NCBI GenBank assembly: GCA_015661935.1
Contig: DQVD01000138.1
Location: forward strand, 1-5,792
DNA: 5,792 bases
DNA from: Desulfocapsa sulfexigens
GTDB lineage: Bacteria; Desulfobacterota; Desulfobulbia; Desulfobulbales; Desulfocapsaceae
Direction: 5' to 3'
The first letter of the stretch is position 1; each line of letters opens with the position of its first letter. This document shows positions 1 through 5,792 of the stretch, piece after piece. Below the pieces are notes generated by a model, which saw nothing but the letters and a program-made list of their open reading frames with translations, was not told the origin of the DNA and did no database searches. Position numbers and translations under genes: made by a program.

Positions 1-575
1 AGGGATACTCTGTTGTCGCAGGTCTCGACGAGGTTGGAAGAGGCCCCCTTGCAGGGCCTGTCGTTGCCGCTGCTGTTATACTTCCCGATAATTGCCACCA
101 CTCCTTCTTTATAGACTCAAAAAAGCTTTCCCCTAAAAAACGTCAGTTGCTTTTTGAACTTCTCCATGAGATTCCTGCACGAATTGGTATTGGCATTGTC
201 TCTCATAAAATCATAGATAAGATTAACATCCTGCAAGCATCACTCCTTGCCATGAAGCGCGGGGTAAGCAAACTTCAGAAAGACTCTTTTACGCCAGATT
301 TTCTCCTTGTCGATGGAAAGTTTCCGGTTCGTATGAGGATTGCCCAACAACCCCTAATTAAGGGTGAAGGACGTTCAGCTTCCATTGCAGCTGCGTCCAT
401 CATTGCCAAAGTGACTCGTGACGGGATAATGGCAAAACTCCATGACAAATATCCGCAATACAATTTCAAACAAAACCAGGGCTACCCTACTGAAGAGCAT
501 CGTCAGGCTATAAAAGATCATGGTATCTGCCCCCACCATCGTCTGAGCTTTAGAGGAGTAAAGGAATTTGTCTAA
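1..575 (+). CDS. rnhB: Ribonuclease HII, 5' end cut off by the window edge
   Basis: RNase HII cuts the RNA strand of RNA-DNA hybrids and starts removal of single ribonucleotides misincorporated in DNA; it acts in the cytoplasm. Reading in frame from base 3 gives 190 residues, against 198 in E. coli, so roughly 7-20 N-terminal residues lie upstream. An in-frame TTG at 147 is not the start, because the hallmark motif DEVGRG lies before it (Asp-Glu at 27-32). The second catalytic Asp is in VDG (312-314). The SIAAASIIAKVTRD block follows, and the GYPT tyrosine that senses the RNA-DNA junction is at 483-485. The fourth carboxylate, Asp126 in E. coli (KGD), is Glu here (KGE, 366-368), at identical spacing from the VDG aspartate. 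The last 8 bases overlap yraN, a common neighbour. The family assignment is secure; only the true start is unseen. Confidence 0.97.
   Translation, partial: GYSVVAGLDEVGRGPLAGPVVAAAVILPDNCHHSFFIDSKKLSPKKRQLLFELLHEIPARIGIGIVSHKIIDKINILQASLLAMKRGVSKLQKDSFTPDFLLVDGKFPVRMRIAQQPLIKGEGRSASIAAASIIAKVTRDGIMAKLHDKYPQYNFKQNQGYPTEEHRQAIKDHGICPHHRLSFRGVKEFV
553..558 (+). promoter_or_regulatory. Ribosome binding site of yraN
   Basis: The hexamer GAGGAG lies inside the end of rnhB, 9 nt before the TTG at 568. It is a strong Shine-Dalgarno match at good spacing. It decides the yraN start, since no ATG or GTG is available in that frame nearby. Confidence 0.75.
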
Positions 576-939
576 GACTGGAATCAACCTTGGGACGCAA
601 GGTGAAAATCTTGCAGCCCACTACCTTAAAAGCAAAGGCTTCCAAATTCTTGTTCGAAATTACAGGCAAAAAACCGGAGAGATTGATATTATAGCTCGTG
701 ATGGACAATGGCTGGTCTTTATTGAAGTTAAAACAAGAAAAAGTCTTCGCTTTGGTCAACCCTATGAAGCGGTCACTCTAAAAAAACAGTCGCAAATCAG
801 CCGGATAGCACTGGATTATATAACAAGAAACAAGCTTCACGATCAGCTGGTACGATTTGATGTTATATCTGTTCTTATGAAATCAGATGAAACTGCAGAT
901 ATTACTCATCTCCCCAACTGTTTTGAGGCAATACTCTAA
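568..939 (+). CDS. yraN: UPF0102 family protein YraN, PD-(D/E)XK nuclease-like fold
   Basis: This 123-residue protein belongs to the YraN/UPF0102 family, small cytosolic proteins with an endonuclease-like (Holliday-junction-resolvase-like) fold and no firmly established role. The family pattern is complete: GxxGExLAxxYL with Glu13, then RNYR (30-33), GEIDII (37-42, Asp40), and FIEVKTR (51-57) carrying the Glu53-x-Lys55 active-site pair. The length is typical. Translation starts at TTG (568), which overlaps rnhB by 8 nt and has a GAGGAG ribosome binding site inside rnhB, so the two are probably translationally coupled. rnhB-yraN adjacency is frequent in bacteria, and a DNA repair or RNA-DNA processing role is often guessed from it. 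The family call is confident; the biochemical function is inference. Confidence 0.95.
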   Translation: MSKTGINLGTQGENLAAHYLKSKGFQILVRNYRQKTGEIDIIARDGQWLVFIEVKTRKSLRFGQPYEAVTLKKQSQISRIALDYITRNKLHDQLVRFDVISVLMKSDETADITHLPNCFEAIL

Positions 940-966
940 TTCCATAACAGGCTACTCAAAATTATC

Positions 967-1974
967 ATGCTTCCACTTGCTGTAACAATGGGATGTCCCG
1001 CGGGAATTGGCCCCGAAATTATCCTGAAATATTTTGCAAAGTTACATAATAATCCTGAATCACCAATTATCGTAGCTGGCGATAAGAATGTTTTCGATTT
1101 TTATATCAATAAACTGCAAATAGATTGTTCTATTGTCCCATGGAAAACAGGTAATCCTATTCCTGCGGAAATCGGAATAATTCCGCTCTTTGAAACTTCC
1201 ACACTCTCAAAGAACACCATTCGGCCCGGCGTATTCTCAAAAGAGACGGCTGTTGCAATGGCCAAGGCGATCACTTCAACCATAAAAGAGATCCAAAACT
1301 CCCACTTTGCCGGTCTTTGCACCTGCCCAATTTCAAAAGAAGCACTTCAAAAAAGCGGCTACCACTATCCTGGTCATACTGAAATGCTTGCCTCGCTCAC
1401 TAATAGTTCTGAACAGGTTATGATGCTGGCTGGTTCCTCTCTTCGAGTAACCCTGGCAACCATCCATTGTGCAATTGCTGAAGTACCTGTTTTGCTAAGT
1501 ATTGAATCATTACTTGAACTGTACCAGACAACACATACGAGTCTTCTAAGAGATTTCAACATTCCATCTCCCAAAATGGCAGTTGCCGCACTCAATCCCC
1601 ACGCTAGTGAAGGCGGCATGTTTGGAACAGAAGAGCAGGATATCATATCTCCTTCCATAAAAATTGCCCAAAAACAGGGTATAAACTTGCAGGGCCCCTT
1701 CCCTCCTGATACAATTTTTGTGAAAGCAGCGCGAGGCGAGTATGATGCGGTTATCTGCATGTATCATGATCAGGGACTAATCCCATTCAAACTTCTTCAT
1801 TTTAAAGACGGGGTTAATATTACACTTGGTCTTCCCATTGTCAGAACCTCGGTTGATCATGGAACGGCTTATGATATCGCCGGAAAAGGTATCAGCGATC
1901 CGACAAGCCTTTCTGCCGCAATAGAAATGGCTCATACGATTATTAAGAATAGAGCACAATTCAAGGACACATAA
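967..1974 (+). CDS. pdxA: 4-hydroxythreonine-4-phosphate dehydrogenase PdxA
   Basis: PdxA oxidises 4-hydroxy-L-threonine phosphate with NAD(P), giving the amino-ketone that PdxJ condenses with deoxyxylulose phosphate to make pyridoxine phosphate. It works in the cytosol as a metal-dependent dimer. At 335 residues it has the usual length. The three metal-binding histidines are visible: His167 (LATIH), His212 (LNPHASEGG) and His267 (MYHDQG), each one residue off the E. coli numbering (166, 211, 266). GHTE (136-139) and the C-terminal RTSVDHGTAYDIAGKG signature region are intact. The N-terminal TMGDPxGIGPE motif reads TMGCPAGIGPE, with Cys10 in place of Asp. The ATG at 967 is chosen because the conserved core begins within 10 residues, yet no good ribosome binding site precedes it; the nearest candidate, ACAGG at 947-951, is 15 nt away. 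The stop shares one base with the tmk start. Other PdxA2-type dehydrogenases in this superfamily are an alternative, less likely in this context. Confidence 0.95.
   Translation: MLPLAVTMGCPAGIGPEIILKYFAKLHNNPESPIIVAGDKNVFDFYINKLQIDCSIVPWKTGNPIPAEIGIIPLFETSTLSKNTIRPGVFSKETAVAMAKAITSTIKEIQNSHFAGLCTCPISKEALQKSGYHYPGHTEMLASLTNSSEQVMMLAGSSLRVTLATIHCAIAEVPVLLSIESLLELYQTTHTSLLRDFNIPSPKMAVAALNPHASEGGMFGTEEQDIISPSIKIAQKQGINLQGPFPPDTIFVKAARGEYDAVICMYHDQGLIPFKLLHFKDGVNITLGLPIVRTSVDHGTAYDIAGKGISDPTSLSAAIEMAHTIIKNRAQFKDT
1963..1967 (+). promoter_or_regulatory. Ribosome binding site of tmk
   Basis: AAGGA lies 6 nt before the ATG at 1974, inside the last codons of pdxA. Together with the TAATG stop-start junction it supports the tmk start and coupled translation. 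Confidence 0.65.
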
Positions 1975-2585
1975 TGTCAGATAATAGACCCGGCCTGCTG
2001 ATTGTTTTTGAAGGAACAGATGGAACCGGAAAATCCACCCAGCTGAAGCTTCTTGCCACAGTTCTTGTGGAAAGAGGGTTTTCTGTGGTGTCCACCTTTG
2101 AACCAAGCAATGGAATATACGGAACACAGATTCGCGAATTATTCACTAACAGGAAAAAAATCAGCCCTGAAGAAGAACTTGATCTGTTTTTGGCTGACAG
2201 AAAAGATCATGTAGACAAGCTGATAGCCCCATCTTTAAAAGGTGGCAAAATAATCCTCTGCGATCGGTACTATCTTTCAACCATTGCCTACCAGGGTGCT
2301 GCCGGACTTGATCCGGACCATATCCTTGCACGAAATGACTTCGCTCCTGTCCCCGATCTCGCACTCCTCTTTCACGCTCCCCTTGCAACCGGAATTCAAC
2401 GTATAACAGAAGGACGGGGTGATACGCTAAATGACTTTGAAAAAGAAGATTATTTGCAAAAAGTTGCCACCCAATTTGAACAATTACAGCTTCCCTGTAT
2501 TAAACGCATAGATGCGGAACGAGACATCGAAGCTATTCATCAGGATGTTCTTGCTCTTGTTAACCCCCTCCTTCGGTCACTATGA
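1974..2585 (+). CDS. tmk: Thymidylate (dTMP) kinase, divergent form
   Basis: It is predicted to phosphorylate dTMP to dTDP with ATP, feeding dTTP synthesis in the cytosol. The 203 residues match the family length. Visible elements are the P-loop EGTDGTGKSTQ (13-23), an LFLADRKDHV helix (71-80) in the place of the family's usual substrate-side helix, and DRYYLSTIAYQG (97-108), the family's DRY motif. Two places depart from the common bacterial pattern. TREPGGT is replaced by TFEPSNG (41-47), losing the Arg. The lid normally written RGxxDRFE reads GRGDTLNDFE (147-156). These changes suggest a separate Tmk subgroup, and a second canonical tmk elsewhere in the genome is possible. The start is fixed by an AAGGA ribosome binding site and a one-base overlap with pdxA. 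The 3' end overlaps the next gene by 4 nt. The usual neighbour holB is not seen here. Nucleoside monophosphate kinase family: certain. dTMP as substrate: likely. Confidence 0.88.
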   Translation: MSDNRPGLLIVFEGTDGTGKSTQLKLLATVLVERGFSVVSTFEPSNGIYGTQIRELFTNRKKISPEEELDLFLADRKDHVDKLIAPSLKGGKIILCDRYYLSTIAYQGAAGLDPDHILARNDFAPVPDLALLFHAPLATGIQRITEGRGDTLNDFEKEDYLQKVATQFEQLQLPCIKRIDAERDIEAIHQDVLALVNPLLRSL

Positions 2586-4324
2586 AACAACGTACTTTAT
2601 ATAAGTCGCTTCTTCTCTTTATAGCTTTCTTCCTACTTTTTTGTGGTGGTTGCAGTTCCATATCCAACGACGAACTCTCACTTGATTCACACCCGACACC
2701 TGAAGAATCGGACATGGTCGTTTCCACCGAACAGACAGATAGTTCCTGCTCCTATTTTTATTTTTTATGGGGTACACACGCGGAAAACAATAAACTCTAC
2801 AATGAAGCTGAAGAGGCTTTTGAAAAAGCCCTCATTTGTGATCCGGACTCCAGCTACATTCTTCGCAGACTCCCCATTCTTCTCATCAGAATGGGAAAAC
2901 AGGATGGCGCTGCAAAATGGCTAAGAACTTTGATTGAAAAATTTCCGAATGATACACAGGACAGACTGCTTCTCGCTCGCCTTAATATTCGAAATGGTAA
3001 GATTGACGAGGCTATTAAGTTATACACTGAACTCATCGACCTCACCCCTGAAGATGAAACAATGCTCCTTCGCCTGGGCTTTCTTTACTCTGAGCAAAAA
3101 CGCTATATGGAGGCAGAACAGACCTTTTATCGAGCTCTCAGCATCAACCACGACTCTCTCTTTGCTCACCTCTATCTTGCGCGTCTCGCAGTCCAGACAA
3201 GAGACATGGACAAAGCCGCGACATGGTACGAAAAAGCCCTGGCAATAAACTGGTCCGCGGATCTGGCACTCGAACTTGCCGAATTTTACGGTATGCAAAA
3301 AAATTACAAAGCGGTTGAACTTCAATACCGTACAATACTTAAAAAACAACCCAACGACCACCGGGCAGGACTTGGGCTTGTCCATACGCTGTTACTGCAG
3401 GACAAAGAGAACGAAGCTCTGGAAATTCTCACCGATTTACGGGCAAACAGTGAAGACCCCAATCAGATCGATATCATAGCGGCAAGGCTCTATCTACGTT
3501 CTGAAAATCTTGAAAAAGCAGCTGCGATCCTGGAACCAATCGCAACTCTGGAGGAAGTACCAGAAGCTACCTATATGCTTGCTGCTATTCGTTATCAGCA
3601 GAAAAAATTCGACGTGGCACTCAGTCTACTTCATACCATCGAAAAGGAATCTGTTCACCATGAAGATAGCATTTTTCTCCAGGTACGAATCCTTCTGGAG
3701 AAAGAGGAGAGCGATAAAGCCATTGAACTTATTCATCAAACCCTTACCTATGAAGATACTGTAACTCCCGAACTTTATACTCTACTGGCCTCTCTTTACA
3801 TGGAACAAAAGCAACTGCAAAAAGGATATGACATTCTGGATATTGCTCTTGTTAAATACCCTGACAATGCCAAAATCTACTTTGAATATGGCATTCTTCT
3901 TGAACAGGATTCTCTGCAGCAACAGGCAATTACACATATGAAAAAGGTTCTGGAGCTTGAACCGGATCACGCTGAGGCATTAAATTATCTTGGATACACC
4001 TGGGCTGAAAACAATGTCAATCTGGAAAAGGCACTGGAATATATTCAAAAATCAATGCAATTAAAGCCTGGCAGCGGCTATATCCAGGACAGTCTGGGAT
4101 GGGTCTACTTCCGTATGGGAAAACTGGATCTTGCCATAAAAGAAATATTGGCAGCCCTGCAGTTGGAACCTAACGATCCAAGTATTCATGAACATCTGGG
4201 TGAAATTTACTTGAAACTGGGTAACAAAACAAAAGCAAAGGAAGCCTTCAAAAAAGCAGAACACCTTTTCAGCACGCTAAAGCATAAAGTCCGTATTAGG
4301 GAAAAAATTGACGCACTCCAGTAA
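2582..4324 (+). CDS. Outer-membrane TPR lipoprotein with about 15 tandem repeats
   Basis: This 580-residue protein is predicted to be an exported lipoprotein facing the periplasm. Residues 1-24 form a lipoprotein signal: MKQR, a Leu/Phe-rich core, then FCGGC with Cys24 as the lipidated residue. Cys at -3 is unusual for a lipobox. Ser25 at +2 argues against inner-membrane retention. Residues 25-55 are an acidic, Ser/Thr-rich linker. From about residue 57 to the end, 34-residue TPR units follow without a break; I count about 15 by the recurring A-x-x-x-Y/F ... A-x-x-x-P pattern. The most canonical are the last three, such as ALNYLGY and DSLGWVYFRMGK, each ending in LxPxx. TPR solenoids bind peptides or proteins. 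No catalytic domain is present. The ATG overlaps the tmk stop (ATGA) with no clear ribosome binding site, implying coupling. The next gene encodes a LolB-like lipoprotein, a pairing known in other proteobacteria. Its partner is unknown. Confidence 0.93.
   Translation: MKQRTLYKSLLLFIAFFLLFCGGCSSISNDELSLDSHPTPEESDMVVSTEQTDSSCSYFYFLWGTHAENNKLYNEAEEAFEKALICDPDSSYILRRLPILLIRMGKQDGAAKWLRTLIEKFPNDTQDRLLLARLNIRNGKIDEAIKLYTELIDLTPEDETMLLRLGFLYSEQKRYMEAEQTFYRALSINHDSLFAHLYLARLAVQTRDMDKAATWYEKALAINWSADLALELAEFYGMQKNYKAVELQYRTILKKQPNDHRAGLGLVHTLLLQDKENEALEILTDLRANSEDPNQIDIIAARLYLRSENLEKAAAILEPIATLEEVPEATYMLAAIRYQQKKFDVALSLLHTIEKESVHHEDSIFLQVRILLEKEESDKAIELIHQTLTYEDTVTPELYTLLASLYMEQKQLQKGYDILDIALVKYPDNAKIYFEYGILLEQDSLQQQAITHMKKVLELEPDHAEALNYLGYTWAENNVNLEKALEYIQKSMQLKPGSGYIQDSLGWVYFRMGKLDLAIKEILAALQLEPNDPSIHEHLGEIYLKLGNKTKAKEAFKKAEHLFSTLKHKVRIREKIDALQ
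4298..4302 (+). promoter_or_regulatory. Ribosome binding site of the LolB-like gene
   Basis: AGGGA lies 5 nt before the TTG at 4308, inside the end of the TPR gene. No ATG or GTG in this frame precedes the signal peptide, so this site decides in favour of a TTG start. Confidence 0.6.
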
Positions 4325-5144
4325 TATTCAGAAAAAGATAAAGGGGATTATTCTGCCTCTTTGCTGTGTTCTTTCCTTATTGTCCGGTTGCGCTCAGCAA
4401 CGCTGGAAAGAACCTTTAGCAGAAGATGAAACCTCTAATATCGTATTACTTATCAACAACTTACAAGAGACACACAATTCATGCCCCGAAAGCCTTGATG
4501 CAGATGCGAGAATCTTCTGGAAGAGTCCGGCTGCAGATTCCGGAATGATCGGCTACCTTCAAATCTCTTCGCCATCCTATATAAAATATATAATCACAAA
4601 TCCTTTAGGAATGATGATATATGCCTTTGCCAGTGATGGAGAAACTTTTCAAATTTTGAATACTTTCAAGTACCAGCACATAAGGGGGAATATACGTTCA
4701 CTTATAACCCGCCAGAAATTACCATTAGTTCTTGCTGAAGGAGACTGGTTCAGCTACTTAAGCGGTCGGCTTCCTCCTTATCCGTTAAAGATACAACAGG
4801 TTACCAGGGATGCCTCAGACCAGACAGTCTGGGCTCTCCTTGCCCGATCAGAATCCAGCAAAACCGATGACCAAAGATGGATTCATATTGATCCACAACA
4901 GCAAAAACTCTTGGGTTATCTCTTTCTTGATACCAGTGGAAAAACGCTTGCCGAAATTTCGTATGAAAAGCAGGAGAACAACGGAGAAAACTGTAAGCCC
5001 AAAGAAAAAATAACTATTACAGAGCTGCCCTGGGGATCAGAAATTAGAATAGAACTTCAAGACATAAGTACTGCAACGCAGTTTAACCAATCTGATTTTA
5101 CACTGCCGGTTCCGCGTGACTATTATAAACAACTACAGCCCTAA
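4308..5144 (+). CDS. LolB-like outer-membrane lipoprotein
   Basis: The protein has 278 residues with a clear lipoprotein signal: a basic stretch (QKKIK, 8-12), a hydrophobic core (13-24) and the lipobox LSGC with Cys28 lipidated. Ala29 at +2 fits outer-membrane sorting. The mature part is predominantly beta-strand in pattern. Short matches to LolB, made from memory, occur in order: ARIFWK (67-72), ITNPLG (96-101, like LTNPLG in E. coli), DWFSYLSGRLP (146-156, at the place of LolB's WILGLP) and ITELPWGSEIRIEL near the C-terminus. LolB receives lipoproteins from LolA and inserts them into the outer membrane. At 278 residues this is longer than E. coli LolB (207), so a related LolB/LolA-fold protein (DUF4292 type) is the main alternative. 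TTG (4308) is taken as start because AGGGA stands 5 nt upstream and no ATG or GTG serves; it overlaps the TPR gene by 17 nt. Cys59 and Cys230 could form a disulfide (speculative). Confidence 0.8.
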   Translation: MTHSSNIQKKIKGIILPLCCVLSLLSGCAQQRWKEPLAEDETSNIVLLINNLQETHNSCPESLDADARIFWKSPAADSGMIGYLQISSPSYIKYIITNPLGMMIYAFASDGETFQILNTFKYQHIRGNIRSLITRQKLPLVLAEGDWFSYLSGRLPPYPLKIQQVTRDASDQTVWALLARSESSKTDDQRWIHIDPQQQKLLGYLFLDTSGKTLAEISYEKQENNGENCKPKEKITITELPWGSEIRIELQDISTATQFNQSDFTLPVPRDYYKQLQP

Positions 5145-5151
5145 TCCCAAA

Positions 5152-5792
5152 TTACTCTTTTCCAGTATCAGAGGAAATGTAAGAATTCACAATGATAACA
5201 AAAAGATTATCTTCTTTAAAAAAAACCTGTTGCAGATCATAATCTTTTTCGGGTACAAGCTGAAGTATAATCCGGACTAAATCGGAATCATCAACCTGCT
5301 CCACACTCACTCGTTCAACATATTCACCATGAGTCACCAGCTCTTTTACAACCTTTTCCCCGAGCCGTGTTCCCACAAAATCACAGATAACAAGTGGAGT
5401 GCCTTCTTCTTGTCCAGTTACCGTGGGCGGATAAAAGCCATTTAATTTAAAAAGAACCATTTCCCCCTTATTAGATGTGTTCTCAAAGGAGACATCAACA
5501 AGCAGGGCATCAACAACGGGACCAGTTTCATCTGGAGTTTCCTGTGGAACCTCTACCACTTCGACTGTTTCAGTTACTTCTACAGGTTCTATTACTTCGA
5601 CAGTCTCCTGCTCCGATTCTTCGGATATGACTGCTTCCGCGTCAATCTCTTCAACACTTTTAACAACTATCGGTTCCGGCGTAACAACTTCCTCTTCCTG
5701 AAGAGTCCCTGCCGGAAACAGCTGAATAGTGAGAATATTTTCGTCCTCATCGAACTGCTGATCAAAATTAAAAGCTTCATCTGCCACAAGAT
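5152..5792 (-). CDS. AMIN-like domain protein with acidic linker, 5' end outside the window
   Basis: The frame stays open to the right edge. The GTG at 5787-5785 is only the first start-like codon in view; it lacks a visible ribosome binding site, and no signal peptide follows, so the gene probably begins beyond the window. Numbering from that GTG gives 211 residues. Residues 1-29 include a short hydrophobic strand (ILTIQLFP). Residues 30-92 are a Glu/Val/Pro/Thr-rich linker with a 12-residue near-repeat (ETVEVI at 61, ETVEVV at 73). Residues 95-206 look like an AMIN domain: alternating strands, LNGFYPP, VICDFVGTRLG (the family's 'VvDf.g' element) and VRIILQLVPEKDY. AMIN domains bind peptidoglycan or place proteins at the cell wall, as in AmiC amidases and PilQ secretins. 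No amidase or secretin domain follows. The gene converges on the LolB-like gene with 7 nt between stops. The domain call is moderately sure; the role is unknown. Confidence 0.75.
   Translation of the reverse strand, partial: LVADEAFNFDQQFDEDENILTIQLFPAGTLQEEEVVTPEPIVVKSVEEIDAEAVISEESEQETVEVIEPVEVTETVEVVEVPQETPDETGPVVDALLVDVSFENTSNKGEMVLFKLNGFYPPTVTGQEEGTPLVICDFVGTRLGEKVVKELVTHGEYVERVSVEQVDDSDLVRIILQLVPEKDYDLQQVFFKEDNLFVIIVNSYISSDTGKE
5200..5249. repeat. 11-bp perfect inverted repeat just past the convergent stops
   Basis: AAAAAGATTAT (5200-5210) and its exact reverse complement ATAATCTTTTT (5239-5249) flank a 28-nt spacer inside the 3' end of the AMIN-like gene. It lies 56 nt after the plus-strand stop, and the plus-strand copy ends in five T residues, so it could help end plus-strand transcription. 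The stem is nearly all A-T and the loop is long, so it is a poor intrinsic terminator. It may be chance in AT-rich coding sequence. Confidence 0.3.
5558..5607. repeat. Imperfect 14-bp direct repeat in the acidic linker
   Basis: ACTTCGACTGTTTC (5558-5571) recurs as ACTTCGACAGTCTC (5594-5607), two mismatches, 36 nt (12 codons) apart. It encodes the ETVEV near-repeat of the minus-strand protein's linker, consistent with growth of the linker by internal duplication. It is not a mobile or regulatory repeat. Confidence 0.5.

Noticed and set aside
147..149. In-frame TTG as a start of rnhB
   Set aside because: The conserved DEVGRG catalytic motif and SKKLS segment lie upstream in the same open frame, so the gene simply continues past the left edge.
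961..963. In-frame ATT as a rare start for pdxA, 9 nt after ACAGG
   Set aside because: ATT starts are very rare, and the ATG at 967 lies two codons later with normal family spacing to the TMG motif.
1374..1760. 128-codon open frame on the minus strand inside pdxA
   Set aside because: It lies entirely within a strongly conserved gene, has no recognisable protein features, and is best explained as a chance frame.
3020..3385. 121-codon minus-strand open frame inside the TPR gene
   Set aside because: The plus frame is a continuous TPR series over the same bases; the antisense product is Cys/Phe/Val-rich with no motif.
2750..4320. TPR region as a possible DNA-level tandem repeat
   Set aside because: The 34-residue periodicity is in the protein pattern only; the nucleotide units have diverged and show no long identical repeats.
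5477..5701. Ser/Thr-rich plus-strand open frame opposite the AMIN-like gene
   Set aside because: Its Ser/Thr bias is the direct antisense of the Glu/Val linker codons; the minus frame is longer and leads into a recognisable domain.
5785..5787. GTG as the true start of the minus-strand gene
   Set aside because: The frame remains open to the edge, no ribosome binding site can be seen in the 5 remaining bases, and an AMIN-type protein should carry an export signal that is absent here.

Overview
The window looks like a compact, ordinary chromosomal segment of a Gram-negative bacterium. It is AT-leaning by eye. Five complete plus-strand genes and the 3' part of a sixth run almost without gaps: rnhB (5' end outside the window), yraN, pdxA, tmk, a TPR lipoprotein and a LolB-like lipoprotein. 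A convergent minus-strand gene with an AMIN-like domain runs off the right edge. Two outer-membrane-type lipoproteins, vitamin B6 synthesis by PdxA and the rnhB-yraN pair would fit a Desulfobacterota (former Deltaproteobacteria) genome, perhaps Desulfobulbales-like. That placement is inferred from gene style and order and is not proven.

Layout: 1-575 is ribonuclease HII, missing a few N-terminal residues. 568-939 is the UPF0102/YraN nuclease-fold protein, starting with TTG inside the end of rnhB. 967-1974 is PdxA, after the only real gap in the run (27 nt). 1974-2585 is a divergent thymidylate kinase sharing one base with pdxA. 2582-4324 is a lipoprotein made almost entirely of about 15 TPR units, in ATGA overlap with tmk. 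4308-5144 is a LolB-like lipoprotein starting with TTG inside the TPR gene. 5152-5792 (minus) is the AMIN-like protein, with only 7 nt between the two convergent stop codons.

The overlaps suggest one transcription unit with translational coupling. Its first half is cytosolic housekeeping: removal of RNA from DNA, a nuclease-fold protein, the pyridoxal-phosphate pathway and dTTP supply. Its last two genes act in the envelope. A TPR protein followed by LolB is a familiar arrangement in other proteobacteria, which supports reading the last two genes as a functional pair in outer-membrane lipoprotein handling. The minus-strand protein is probably also periplasmic, judged by its domain.

I see no RNA genes, mobile elements, CRISPR arrays or phage genes, and no stretch over 300 bases without a gene. 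No undescribed system is evident. The points worth checking are residue changes at normally conserved positions in RnhB, PdxA and Tmk, the lipoprotein pair, and how transcription ends between the convergent genes.
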